A stretch of DNA of 33,751 nt from Thermodesulfovibrionia bacterium (GCA_919902995.1 CAKKSD010000041.1:1-33751); one strand, 5' to 3'; counted from the stretch's first letter, positions 1-8,104 are shown. Notes: a model not told the origin generated them from the sequence alone. Numbers and translations are program-made.

Positions 1-1
1 G

Positions 2-184
2 GCACTTAGGATACTATTTTATCCTAAGTGTTGCACTTCCTTATTGAACTGGGGACTTAAAAAAGACGATGGATATTTTAGATTAAAGGAAATATCAACT
101 GATTCAACTATTAGAATTCAAACATCTGATTTATTTATGTCAAAGATTTTCTGGAACTATTTCACCCGACATGTAAAAGAATGA
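2..184 (+). CDS. C-terminal fragment of an unidentified protein (cut by window start)
   Basis: A reading frame is open from the window edge to a TGA at 182-184 and gives about 60 residues, ending near ...YFTRHVKE. No start codon is visible and I do not recognise the family. It ends ten bases before the methyltransferase gene on the same strand, as expected for the preceding gene of a defence operon. An open frame of this length can occur by chance in AT-rich DNA, and the start of the frame contains a strong inverted repeat, so the call is weak. Confidence 0.35.
   Translation, partial: ALRILFYPKCCTSLLNWGLKKDDGYFRLKEISTDSTIRIQTSDLFMSKIFWNYFTRHVKE
3..30. repeat. Perfect 11-bp inverted repeat (hairpin)
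   Basis: The arms CACTTAGGATA and TATCCTAAGTG are separated by six bases. No T-run follows, so it is not a typical intrinsic terminator. It lies inside the open frame at the window edge and could be an operator or an element end. Confidence 0.45.
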
Positions 185-193
185 GAATTCCTA

Positions 194-1891
194 ATGGCTA
201 AATTCAGATACGACAACTATACTAAAGAGCAGCTTTTAGAAAAAATCAAGCAGCTTGAAAAGCACCGCTACGGACTTGCGTGGGAAGACAAACAGGAAGA
301 TGTTGCAGAACAGTGTGTTAAAGAATTGCCAGCGTTACATGAAGAAATTACAAAAGAAATTATAGCCAACGATAAGTTACCGAACAATATTTTAATTGAA
401 GGAGACAATTACCATTCTCTTTATACTCTCAATTTTACTCACAAGCGAAAAGTTGACGTAATCTACATTGATCCACCCTACAATACAGGCAATAAAAGCT
501 GGCGTTACAATAATAACTATGTTGACAAAGAAGATAGATATAGACATTCTAAATTCATATCCTTCATGAGCAAACGCTTGCGATTAGCGAAGAAACTTTT
601 AAGGGACAGCGGAATATTAATTTGTGCGATTGACGATTATGAGTTAGCAGCATTAAAACTATTGCTTGATGACATCTTTAATGAGCAAAATCGACTAGGA
701 ACATTGGTGGTGGTTCACAATCCAAGAGGAAGAAATGACGACAAGTTTTTTGCAACCCAACACGAGTATTTGCTTATCTACGCAAAGAATTCTGAGAAAG
801 CGCATGTAGGTCATTTCTCGTTGACCGAGGAAGATAAAGACCAATACAAGCAGTTTGATGACATCTCAACCTTCTCAGAAACATCTTTTATCAGAACAGG
901 AAATAATTCAAAAAGAGAAGAACGACCAAATTTATATTATCCTATTTACTACAATGAAAAGAAAAAACAACTATCACTTGAAAAACAAGATGGTTGGCAA
1001 AAACTTTTACCAATTAATGCAGAGGGAGAAGAAAGAACTTGGAGATGGGAGAAAAAAACATTTCTAGAATTGCACGAAACCGAGCTCTTTGTAAAAAAGG
1101 TAAAAGGCTTAAACAAAATATTCAAAAAAAGAAGACTGCGTGAAACCACTGGTAAAAAGCCGAAGACAGTTTGGTATGATCCCAAGTATGATGCTTCTAG
1201 CAATGGGATTATGATTCTTCAAAAAATATTAGGGAGAGGAAATACATTCAATTATCCTAAATCATTGTATGCAGTTAGAGATATTCTAGAAATAACTACA
1301 AAGCCGAACTCTTGTATTTTAGATTTCTTCGCCGGCTCTGGCACAACAGGTCATGCGGTTTTAGAATTAAATCAACAGGACGGAGGCAATCGCCAATTCA
1401 TTCTTTGCACAAATAACGAAAACGGAATTTGCGAAGAAGTTTGTTATCCCAGAATAAAAAAAGTCATAAAGGGATATAACGGGAACAAACCTATTCCTGC
1501 CAATCTCAAATACTTCAAAACAGAATTTGTTCCACAAGTAATTACTGATAACGACAAACGGGTGTTAGTAAATCGCAGCACAGAATTACTTTGCCTTGCT
1601 GAAAATACTTTTGAACTCGTTAAGCAGTCAAAACGAAAACTGGAGTTTGCGATTTACAAAAACAACAAGCAATTTACAGCCATCATTTATGATGAAGATG
1701 CCATTGAGAAATGCAAAGAAGAATTGAAAGCGTTAAAGCCAAAAGTAAAAACAGCAATTTATGTTTTCAGTTACGACCATGACTATAACGCAGAAGATTT
1801 TGATGACTTAACTATTCGCTTTGATGTAAAGCCAATTCCCGAAGCGATCTTAAATGTGTATCGCAAAAACGCAAAACTCAGAAAAAAATGA
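194..1891 (+). CDS. mod: Type III restriction-modification system, DNA methyltransferase subunit (Mod)
   Basis: This is a 565-residue site-specific DNA methyltransferase, most likely making N6-methyladenine. The catalytic motif DPPYN is at residues 93-97 and precedes the SAM-binding motif FFAGSG at 378-383, which is the beta-class order typical of type III Mod proteins. The segment between them should carry target recognition. The C-terminal 150 residues lack further methylase motifs and may contact Res. The stop overlaps the ATG of the next gene by four bases (ATGA), so the two are translationally coupled, as usual for mod-res pairs. No Shine-Dalgarno sequence precedes the ATG. A modification role protecting host DNA from the Res partner follows from family knowledge; the recognition sequence cannot be read from the protein. 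Confidence 0.9.
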   Translation: MAKFRYDNYTKEQLLEKIKQLEKHRYGLAWEDKQEDVAEQCVKELPALHEEITKEIIANDKLPNNILIEGDNYHSLYTLNFTHKRKVDVIYIDPPYNTGNKSWRYNNNYVDKEDRYRHSKFISFMSKRLRLAKKLLRDSGILICAIDDYELAALKLLLDDIFNEQNRLGTLVVVHNPRGRNDDKFFATQHEYLLIYAKNSEKAHVGHFSLTEEDKDQYKQFDDISTFSETSFIRTGNNSKREERPNLYYPIYYNEKKKQLSLEKQDGWQKLLPINAEGEERTWRWEKKTFLELHETELFVKKVKGLNKIFKKRRLRETTGKKPKTVWYDPKYDASSNGIMILQKILGRGNTFNYPKSLYAVRDILEITTKPNSCILDFFAGSGTTGHAVLELNQQDGGNRQFILCTNNENGICEEVCYPRIKKVIKGYNGNKPIPANLKYFKTEFVPQVITDNDKRVLVNRSTELLCLAENTFELVKQSKRKLEFAIYKNNKQFTAIIYDEDAIEKCKEELKALKPKVKTAIYVFSYDHDYNAEDFDDLTIRFDVKPIPEAILNVYRKNAKLRKK

Positions 1892-4698
1892 AAAATATAA
1901 ATTATCAGGATACTTATATTAATGAACTAGCTGATACAGCTTTGAAATTTCTGAATGCTAAATTCAGGGGCCAAAGCACAATTGTATTTAAAGCGCCGAC
2001 TGGTTCAGGCAAAACTTACATGGTTTCACAGGCTCTTACAAAAATTGTAAAAAGCAGCAAAACATCTTATTCATTTATCTGGATCTCTGTCAACACGCTT
2101 CACGAACAAAGCCGGCAAAACCTTTTAAGATATTTGGAAGATGAACGCCTTTTAGACTGTATTACTATCGACGAAATCCAAAACAAAACTATCGAGGAAA
2201 ACGAAATTATTTTCATTAATTGGGATAGCTTGATTAAAGAGAACAATATTTTTCGAATGGATAATGAAAGTGACTGGAATTTAGAAAGTGTTGTTTCCAA
2301 TACAAAAGAAGAAGGCAGAGAAATTATTTTAATTATTGACGAAAGTCATCGTACAGCTAAGGCCGAAAAAGCAAAAGATGTAGTTAAAGAAATTAACCCT
2401 AAACTTATTCTTGAAATGACAGCAACGCCTTTGCCAAGCCAAGGAACGTTGATTGATATTCCGCTAGGTGAAGTAATTGCTGAAGGAATGATTAAGCGTG
2501 AAGTGCAAATCAATCCGGGGGCACATCATATTAAAGAGAACAAGGAACTTTTAGATGTTGCTTTAAAAAAGAGAAAGCAACTAAAAGCCGCCTATGAAAG
2601 CAGGGGACTAAAAATAAATCCACTTCTGCTAATTCAAATCCCGAATAAAAGAGCGACCGATATGACAGCACCGGAAGATTACATCATCGGCCTTTTGGCG
2701 GAACATAATATTACGCAGTCCAATGGTAAGTTGGTCACTCGCCTATCTGGTGACGATATTAAAGAACTTGATGCAAGAGTTAAACCTAATGACAGCTCAG
2801 TTGATGTTTTAATTTTCAAAGAAGCAATTGCATTAGGTTGGGATTGCCCCCGCGCTTCAATTCTTTTTTTGCAGCGCGAGTGGAAACAAGATAGGTATGT
2901 CTTTAACATACAAACCCTCGGGCGCATTATGCGAATGCCTGAGCAGAAGCATTATGAAGAAAAACCCGAACTCAATGTCGGCTATGTATATTCCGCCTCT
3001 GACAATTTTGAAATTGTTCAAGAATTGGCAGACGACTATGCAAGTTCGTTACAAATGGAAAGAGACGAGGATAGGTATTTAAAGCCTGTGAAAATTCACA
3101 GCGAATTTATCCGAAGAAAGAGAGAACTTACACGGCTTTCAGGTGATTTCAAAAAATGTTTATTTGAAGCAGCAGATGACTTGCTAATTAAAAACAACAT
3201 AAACCCAAACACAAAAGAGATAACTAAATCATTCGCTGTGGAAGGGAAAGCAACAACCATTGATATTGCCCAGAAAATCGAATTTGAAAAACGAATCAAT
3301 ATTAAAAAAGACATCAGAGAAATAACTGATAGTTATTCTAACTTTTGCGGCGATTTGGCGTCGCCATACTCCAAAGCCCGTTCATCCCAAATCATCAAAT
3401 CATCGCTTCGCTCCTGGTTTAAGGAAGTTTTTAGCATTGCGGATGAAGACCAAATTGCAATTATCGTAATGCAACGCAATAATAATCCTAATTTCAAACA
3501 ACTGCTTGAAGACGCCAAAGAGAAATACAAATATCTTCCAACGAGAAGCGAAGAAGTTGTTTCAACAGAAGATTGGGAAGTTCCAGAGACTATCAGTATC
3601 TTCACTGATTTCGCAATCGTCGAAAATTCATCAAAATCAATTATCAAAGAAACCGACAATAGGAAACTTTGTACAAAGAAAAATAAGAATGGCAAAATCG
3701 ATTTATCAAATCCTGAATTGCAATTTGTTGAAGGATTAGAGAATTCCGACGATGAACTTCAGTGGTGGTTTAAGAATTCTTCTGGAGAAAGTAAATACTT
3801 CGGCATTGCTTATAAAAAAGAGACTGGACACTATTATGGTTTTTATCCTGACTTCATTATTAAAACCAAGAAAGAAATACTGATAATTGAGATTAAAGAC
3901 AATAAAGATTTTAGAAATGCTGACAATGCTCTGAAACTTCAAGCGGGCAGGGATTATATATCAAGGTTTGAGCGCAAAGAAAAAATACGTTTCTATATTC
4001 TTTCACCCGATGACTACTATTATTTTTATCAGCTTCTTCAAGAGCAGGATTTGGATAAGTTTAAATCAACTTTTGAAGAAAAGTTGCTCCGTTTCAGCCA
4101 AAGTCAACGGAAAATTATAGAAAATAAAAAAGAACAGGAGAGGAGTGAAAGCGATAAGTTTACCTTAGAATTATTGTCTGAACTTGATACGACTATAAAT
4201 GAACTTGAAGACCACAAACTAAGAAACGAACTCCTGCGGCTTACTTTGAAAGATGCGCAAGAAAATATTGAAACGCTTTCAAAACAACTTTCAGAGCAGA
4301 AACCTGAAAAAGATGAAAAAGTAAAAAACAAAATACCGACACCTTTCAACATCTGTATTTTAGGTGAAGTTTCAGATGAAACACTAATAATGCAAGAATT
4401 ACAAAAATATTTCACTAAGCAAGGCATTGGAACAAAGGACTGGGACATCAAGTTTATTAACAATGCCAAACTTAAGAACGCTGACGTATTACGTTCACTT
4501 GTAAAAGGACAAAGCCATTTCAACCTGCTTGTAACTGGGCAAATTCACCATCATGCAGGAAAAAGTAACAAAAGTGCAAACATCATTTCCGAACTTGCGA
4601 AGCCCAAATATGTCACTCATAAAATCGGTAGCGATCCGAAGGAACTATTGACACCAGATAAAGCCCTATCTGCTGTGGACAGCTACTTGCGGAAATAG
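1888..4698 (+). CDS. res: Type III restriction-modification system, restriction/helicase subunit (Res), with an unusual C-terminal domain
   Basis: This 936-residue protein combines a superfamily 2 helicase and a nuclease. Walker A is APTGSGKT (36-43), motif II is DESH (151-154), motif III is TATP (178-181), and the motif VI region QTLGRIMR is at 342-349. A PD-(D/E)xK nuclease centre follows: PD at 654-655 and EIK at 668-670. It would translocate or switch on DNA using ATP and cut together with Mod. The nuclease is normally near the C-terminus in Res proteins. Here about 265 residues follow it: a charged region likely to form a coiled coil (about 740-815) and a compact alpha/beta segment (about 818-936) that begins FNICILGE and contains a GQIHHH motif. 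I do not recognise that segment. The start overlaps the mod stop. Confidence 0.88.
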   Translation: MKNINYQDTYINELADTALKFLNAKFRGQSTIVFKAPTGSGKTYMVSQALTKIVKSSKTSYSFIWISVNTLHEQSRQNLLRYLEDERLLDCITIDEIQNKTIEENEIIFINWDSLIKENNIFRMDNESDWNLESVVSNTKEEGREIILIIDESHRTAKAEKAKDVVKEINPKLILEMTATPLPSQGTLIDIPLGEVIAEGMIKREVQINPGAHHIKENKELLDVALKKRKQLKAAYESRGLKINPLLLIQIPNKRATDMTAPEDYIIGLLAEHNITQSNGKLVTRLSGDDIKELDARVKPNDSSVDVLIFKEAIALGWDCPRASILFLQREWKQDRYVFNIQTLGRIMRMPEQKHYEEKPELNVGYVYSASDNFEIVQELADDYASSLQMERDEDRYLKPVKIHSEFIRRKRELTRLSGDFKKCLFEAADDLLIKNNINPNTKEITKSFAVEGKATTIDIAQKIEFEKRINIKKDIREITDSYSNFCGDLASPYSKARSSQIIKSSLRSWFKEVFSIADEDQIAIIVMQRNNNPNFKQLLEDAKEKYKYLPTRSEEVVSTEDWEVPETISIFTDFAIVENSSKSIIKETDNRKLCTKKNKNGKIDLSNPELQFVEGLENSDDELQWWFKNSSGESKYFGIAYKKETGHYYGFYPDFIIKTKKEILIIEIKDNKDFRNADNALKLQAGRDYISRFERKEKIRFYILSPDDYYYFYQLLQEQDLDKFKSTFEEKLLRFSQSQRKIIENKKEQERSESDKFTLELLSELDTTINELEDHKLRNELLRLTLKDAQENIETLSKQLSEQKPEKDEKVKNKIPTPFNICILGEVSDETLIMQELQKYFTKQGIGTKDWDIKFINNAKLKNADVLRSLVKGQSHFNLLVTGQIHHHAGKSNKSANIISELAKPKYVTHKIGSDPKELLTPDKALSAVDSYLRK

Positions 4699-4727
4699 AT
4701 ATGAGAAAATAATAAAGGAGACAAGCT

Positions 4728-4774
4728 GCTTTATTCAGAATAAAGCGGTCGCCCCGGCGATACTCTTCGCTGGG
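4728..4774. repeat. Two tandem hairpins in the res-OLD gap
   Basis: The 234-base gap (4699-4932) after res holds two neighbouring inverted repeats. The first is GCTTTATT / AATAAAGC around a CAG loop (4728-4746). The second is CCCGGCGA / TCGCTGGG with one G-T pair and a six-base loop (4753-4774). Neither is followed by a T-run, so termination is uncertain. I see no gene in the gap beyond an 18-codon open frame at 4777 that I do not trust. Confidence 0.4.
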
Positions 4775-4932
4775 TAATGGAAATAAAGGACAAGTACATT
4801 ATCTGCAGGGCAAAGGGTAAGAGATTGAGATAGTAGAGTGGAGAGGGTGAAATTTACAAGTGTTATAAAGAGGTTTGCCTGCCCTTCTGGTTCGTCAAAA
4901 ACTGCTTTGAAAAGTCAAGAAGTGTGTGAGGG

Positions 4933-6804
4933 ATGTTTGTAGATAAACTTTACATCAAGAATTATCGCTGTTTTGGAGAAAGTCCTTCAATAGTTGAGTT
5001 TTCCAACTCTGGATTAACTGCTTTGATAGGACCCAATAATGTGGGTAAGAGCACTGTTTTAAAAATACTGGACATCTTGCTCGGCGATAAATGGCCCTCT
5101 TCAAGGTTCACCGAAGATGACTTTCATGACAATAAGTTAGATAAAGATATTGTTTTAGCTTGTACTTTTACTAATCCGATAAGGTTCGACATAAAAGGCT
5201 CTAACATACCTGTGGATGGGGTTGCAATAAAAGCAAAACACCTGTCTACAGGTTATGGAGAAAGTTCAATTGATGTAGAATATAAATTACTGGAAAGCAA
5301 CAACAATATTGATGATTTAGATTTTGAAAGCCTTGATATAGCTACCTATAGAAAATGGGATGGAACTAAAGGTAATCCTGTTTATATCGGGCAAGAAATC
5401 AAAAACCAGTTACCTATAGTAATAACAATACCGTTGATTAAGTTACAAGCAGAGCAGCCTACAAATAAGTGGAGCGTTTTGGGAAGAATGTTGCAGAAAG
5501 TAGAAAGTGGCTTTACTAAAGATAAAGACCTAAAGGAGTCCTTTGAAGAAAAGATAAAAGAGGCTGTCAAGATACTTAGAATTGGTGACTTTAATGAAAT
5601 TGAAGCGGATGTCAAAACATTCTGGAATAACATGAAGCCTACAAATTTAACCGGTACTGAACTCAAATTTCTTGACTATGAACCGTGGCGCTATTACCGC
5701 CAATTTAAACTCTCGATAAAACAAAATGGCAAAGATGTTCCTATTGAATCTTTAGGTGAGGGTGTCCAACGTCTTGCAATCATCGCCTTGTATCGTACAT
5801 ACCTGAAAAAACATGGAAGAAATGAAAGGGCAATCTTGCTTATAGAAGAGCCTGAAAGCTATTTACATCCTCAGGCGAGAAAGACCCTGTTCCATATTCT
5901 TAAACAAGCAATCAAAGAGGAAGCCGCTGTCGAAGGGCAAATTATTTATACAACACACTCAGAAAATTTTATTGAATGCGGTGATTTCGATGATGTCGTA
6001 ATTTTTTTACGTAAAGGGGATGGTGGCAATGTTGAAGTAAGACATATAAGTGAGGAGTCATTAAAGAAGCATACGATAGCGCTTGGCCAACCGGAATCAG
6101 AAATTAGCGATCAGCACATCCACTATCGGCTTATAGAGACAATTTCTCAGGGTCTAAAGGAGGCATTGTTTACTCATAAAACGGTTATCGTGGAAGGCCC
6201 CTCAGAAATTGAGCTATTCATATTTTTCAGCGACGCCGAAAAAGAGCAGATTGGTATTGTCTCTGCTGGCGGAAAAAGCAACATTCCTGCCATTTATTCC
6301 TTTCTCACTGCCTTTGGTGTGCCGTGCTTGGTTGTTATAGATAGAGATTCAGAGAAGGCAGAGAGAACTAATGAAGACAATAGTAAGATTGTTAAAGCAT
6401 TAAGTCAGGAAAATGCGAGAGAACCGGATGAGACTAAAATGGATATTTTGTTGGATGAAATATCAAAAGTAGAAGATGGCGAGATATTTTCGAGAGATCA
6501 CCTTTTAGTTTTTGGGAAGAACTTAGAGACTGTTTTAAGCAAAAAGGTTTTCGAATGGGCAGAACTTTTAAAGTCGCTTCGGGAGTCTTTTAAGTTACCT
6601 GCTGAAAAAGCCAAGCCCGGTCCACGAGATGTTCAAGCATTAGGTCTTGTTTATGCCGGTGAAGATTCGGGGAGTGAAGAATTAAAGGGGAAAATAGAAA
6701 CAGCCAACTCGGGCTTGGAGCAATTACGGAAAACACTTAATGAGTTCATAGCACAAGAAGTGAAGAATCCTCAACTATTGACTCCTAAGGATTCAGGACG
6801 TTAA
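4933..6804 (+). CDS. OLD-family ATP-dependent endonuclease (ABC ATPase plus TOPRIM)
   Basis: The protein has 623 residues. The N-terminus is an SMC/RecF-like ABC ATPase: Walker A GPNNVGKST (33-41), signature SLGEGVQ (273-279) and Walker B ILLIEEPE (301-308). The C-terminal half is a TOPRIM nuclease: VIVEGPSE with the acidic residue E421, and DRD at 470-472. This is the architecture of OLD (overcoming lysogenisation defect) nucleases, which act against phage or foreign DNA. GajA of the Gabija system has the same plan but is paired with a UvrD-like helicase GajB. No such helicase gene is adjacent, so a stand-alone (class 1) OLD is the better call. The ATG at 4933 is chosen because FVDKLYIKNYRCF is the usual family start; a GAGGG run sits directly against it, which is too close for a good Shine-Dalgarno site. 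It stands alone, 234 bases after res. Confidence 0.87.
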   Translation: MFVDKLYIKNYRCFGESPSIVEFSNSGLTALIGPNNVGKSTVLKILDILLGDKWPSSRFTEDDFHDNKLDKDIVLACTFTNPIRFDIKGSNIPVDGVAIKAKHLSTGYGESSIDVEYKLLESNNNIDDLDFESLDIATYRKWDGTKGNPVYIGQEIKNQLPIVITIPLIKLQAEQPTNKWSVLGRMLQKVESGFTKDKDLKESFEEKIKEAVKILRIGDFNEIEADVKTFWNNMKPTNLTGTELKFLDYEPWRYYRQFKLSIKQNGKDVPIESLGEGVQRLAIIALYRTYLKKHGRNERAILLIEEPESYLHPQARKTLFHILKQAIKEEAAVEGQIIYTTHSENFIECGDFDDVVIFLRKGDGGNVEVRHISEESLKKHTIALGQPESEISDQHIHYRLIETISQGLKEALFTHKTVIVEGPSEIELFIFFSDAEKEQIGIVSAGGKSNIPAIYSFLTAFGVPCLVVIDRDSEKAERTNEDNSKIVKALSQENAREPDETKMDILLDEISKVEDGEIFSRDHLLVFGKNLETVLSKKVFEWAELLKSLRESFKLPAEKAKPGPRDVQALGLVYAGEDSGSEELKGKIETANSGLEQLRKTLNEFIAQEVKNPQLLTPKDSGR

Positions 6805-6863
6805 AAGAAAAGGGATAGGAACAATGTCTGGGGGGAGAAGTAAGAGATAGTGGAGGGTAAGAA

Positions 6864-6968
6864 ATGAAACTCGATCAAATCGGCTTCTGGTCTGAAATCA
6901 AGCTTGAGATTATCAAGAAATACGTCAGCACATATGCACATAATGAGGAACTTATAACCCAATCCTGA
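6864..6968 (+). pseudogene. tcmP: N-terminal remnant of a three-Cys-motif partner protein (TcmP)-like gene
   Basis: A 34-codon frame begins MKLDQIGFWSEIKLEIIKKY, which matches my memory of the conserved start of TcmP proteins, and then stops at TGA after HNEELITQS. Full TcmP proteins are several hundred residues long, so nearly all of the gene is missing. A good Shine-Dalgarno sequence (GGAGGG) lies seven bases before the ATG, which supports that this was once a real gene start. The truncation is followed directly by a degenerate CRISPR remnant, so the end may mark a deletion junction. Confidence 0.6.
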
Positions 6969-6993
6969 CCTCACGTCTCGGATAGTGAGGCAA

Positions 6994-7105
6994 ATCTCTG
7001 ATATTCTTCCAAAGAAACAAGGATTGAAACAATTTATTAGATTCCTCGACTTCGCTCGGAATGACAACGTCTCAGAGATACTTCCAATAAAACAAGGATT
7101 AAAAT
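6994..7105 (+). CRISPR. Degenerate two-repeat CRISPR remnant, not type I-C
   Basis: Two 37-base units lie 75 bases apart (6994-7030 and 7069-7105) and agree at 29 of 37 positions. Both contain AACAAGGATT; the first ends ATTGAAAC, the hallmark 3' end of many CRISPR repeats, and the second ends ATTAAAAT, as expected for a decayed terminal copy. The 38-base segment between them has spacer size. It contains a sequence (7040-7065) with a GGAATGAC end like the dispersed chromosomal elements elsewhere in this window. The repeat differs in sequence and length from the type I-C repeat at 8073. No adjacent cas genes match it. Confidence 0.5.
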
Positions 7106-7156
7106 CTTTTCGGTCAAACGAGTAAAGTCAAATCATTTATTGCGGAGTTGAGGTAT

Positions 7157-7411
7157 TCAGTAATGATAGCGCAGTTGGGCGATAAAGATTGCATCTTCGG
7201 CAGGACGGTAGACTATCCTGTGTTCGTCATTGATGCGACGGGACCAGTAGCCGGAAAGCCCGTGTTTGAGCGGTTCAGGTTTGCCGGTGCCTGTAAAAGG
7301 ATCGCGCATTATCTCATTGATGAGGCTGTTAATGCGTTTGAGCATTTGCCGGTCTGTCTTCTGCCAGTACAGATAGTCTTCCCATGCATGACTCGAGAAG
7401 ATGAGTTTCAT
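7157..7411 (-). CDS. yoeB: Toxin YoeB (RelE superfamily mRNA endoribonuclease)
   Basis: This 84-residue protein keeps the full YoeB pattern: an early W-x-D region (HAWEDYLYW), GTGKPEPLK with the catalytic glutamate, SRRI, HRIVY, and the C-terminal RYHY with the catalytic histidine as residue 83. YoeB cleaves mRNA at the ribosomal A site and is held inactive by YefM. The start overlaps the yefM stop by four bases, as usual for antitoxin-first operons. It appears intact. It sits between CRISPR debris on both sides and may help stabilise the island. Confidence 0.92.
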   Translation of the reverse strand: MKLIFSSHAWEDYLYWQKTDRQMLKRINSLINEIMRDPFTGTGKPEPLKHGLSGYWSRRINDEHRIVYRPAEDAIFIAQLRYHY

Positions 7412-7659
7412 TCAGCAAGTTTGCGGGCCTTGCCTCCGCCCCGCTCAAGCTCAGCGATGGATTCGAGAAGACGCCTTGCGTTTTTAGGCACACGCAAAAG
7501 GTATGCAGTCTCCTCAAGAGCGGTGAAGTCCTCAAGAGAGAGCATTACTACAGACTCTTCTTTCTGCCGGGTAATGATGACAGGCTCGTGGTCTTTGCAA
7601 ACCTTTTTCATTGCCTGCGCCAGGCTTGCACGGGCGGCTGAATATTTAATAGTGTTCAT
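7408..7659 (-). CDS. yefM: Antitoxin YefM (Phd/YefM family)
   Basis: This is an 83-residue antitoxin with the typical N-terminal DNA-binding region (NTIKYSAARASLAQAMKKV), PVIITRQKEESVVMLSLEDF, and a charged C-terminal tail that would wrap YoeB. A GGAGG Shine-Dalgarno site lies five bases before the ATG. Upstream are a TTGACA/TACAAT promoter and two TTGTACAA palindromes, the known arrangement for autorepression by YefM and YefM-YoeB. Confidence 0.92.
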   Translation of the reverse strand: MNTIKYSAARASLAQAMKKVCKDHEPVIITRQKEESVVMLSLEDFTALEETAYLLRVPKNARRLLESIAELERGGGKARKLAE

Positions 7660-7677
7660 AAGAACCTCCAGGATATA

Positions 7678-7697
7678 TTGTACAAATAATTGTACAA
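7678..7697. promoter_or_regulatory. Paired YefM operator palindromes
   Basis: Two TTGTACAA palindromes (7678-7685 and 7690-7697) are centred 12 bases apart. The yefM-yoeB operator of E. coli also consists of TGTACA palindromes with this spacing. The upstream one overlaps the -10 box of the yefM promoter, so binding should block transcription. Confidence 0.8.
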
Positions 7698-7717
7698 ATA
7701 AAAAATTAGTTTGTCAA
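7689..7717 (-). promoter_or_regulatory. Promoter of yefM-yoeB
   Basis: On the minus strand TTGACA (7717-7712) and TACAAT (7694-7689) are separated by 17 bases. Expected transcription start is near 7682. The -35 box touches the ribosome site of the cas1 remnant that runs the other way. Confidence 0.75.
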
Positions 7718-7725
7718 GAGGAGAT

Positions 7726-7944
7726 ATGAAGAAACTTCTTAACACTCTCTTTGTTACAACTCAGGGAGCATATCTTTCAAAGGAAGGCGAGACCGTTATT
7801 GTGAAGGTTGACGGCGAAATATCCCTTCGCCTGCCTGTTCACACACTCGGAGGGATTGTTTGTTTCGGGCAAGTATCATGCAGTCCGTATTTGATGGGAT
7901 TCTGTAAGTTCACATGGTTTCTTAATAGTGTTCGCAACAATTGA
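7726..7944 (+). pseudogene. cas1: Truncated cas1 (type I-C), N-terminal 60 codons only
   Basis: The frame begins MKKLLNTLFVTTQGAYLSKE and continues with LPVHTLGGIVCFGQVSCSP and YLMGFC, an excellent match to the N-terminus of type I-C Cas1 integrases, normally about 340 residues. After Cys60 (nucleotide 7905) the sequence becomes unrelated (KFTWFLNSVRNN) and stops, so a deletion junction lies near 7906. The catalytic Glu-His-Asp residues and all of cas2 are lost, and cas3, cas5, cas8c, cas7 and cas4 are absent upstream. An AGAGGAG ribosome site lies just before the ATG. The product cannot be an active integrase. Confidence 0.85.
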
Positions 7945-8072
7945 AAGTTGTTTTGAAACAAAGAAATATTTATACTGCTCTTTGACAACTGATTTTTTTT
8001 CGAATCGTATATTGAGGGGATCGCAAAAAGCGGTCAATAAGTAGTTAATTTATAATGAGTTATAAGAAGACA
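7945..8072 (+). other. Probable CRISPR leader remnant
   Basis: This AT-rich, non-coding 128-base stretch lies between the cas1 fragment and the single type I-C repeat, where the leader of the array would be. It contains CTCTTTGACAAC and a T-run. The identification rests on position only. Confidence 0.45.
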
Positions 8073-8104
8073 GTCGCCCCTCGCACAGGGGCGTGGATTG
8101 AAAC
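8073..8104 (+). CRISPR. Solitary type I-C CRISPR repeat
   Basis: A single 32-base unit starts GTCGCCCC and ends GTGGATTGAAAC, the canonical form of type I-C repeats. It has a seven-base-pair stem (CGCCCCT / AGGGGCG) around CGCAC. No second copy follows: after 35 bases, one spacer length, comes the 3' end of the tRNA-Cys gene. It is what remains when an array collapses to one repeat, and it matches the subtype of the nearby cas1 scrap. Confidence 0.8.

Noticed and set aside
949-1203. Minus-strand frames inside mod, res and the secretion genes
   Set aside because: They are antisense shadows of genes with strong family matches and have no ribosome sites or conserved content.
4777-4833. 18-codon frame after res
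   Set aside because: Too short, no clear ribosome site and no recognisable motif.
4933-6804. Gabija system (GajA)
   Set aside because: The ATPase-TOPRIM plan fits, but there is no UvrD/PcrA-like helicase gene (gajB) next to it; the following sequence is a gene scrap and CRISPR debris.
7148-7729. 193-residue plus-strand reading frame
   Set aside because: It is antisense to the clearly recognisable yefM-yoeB pair and resembles no protein.
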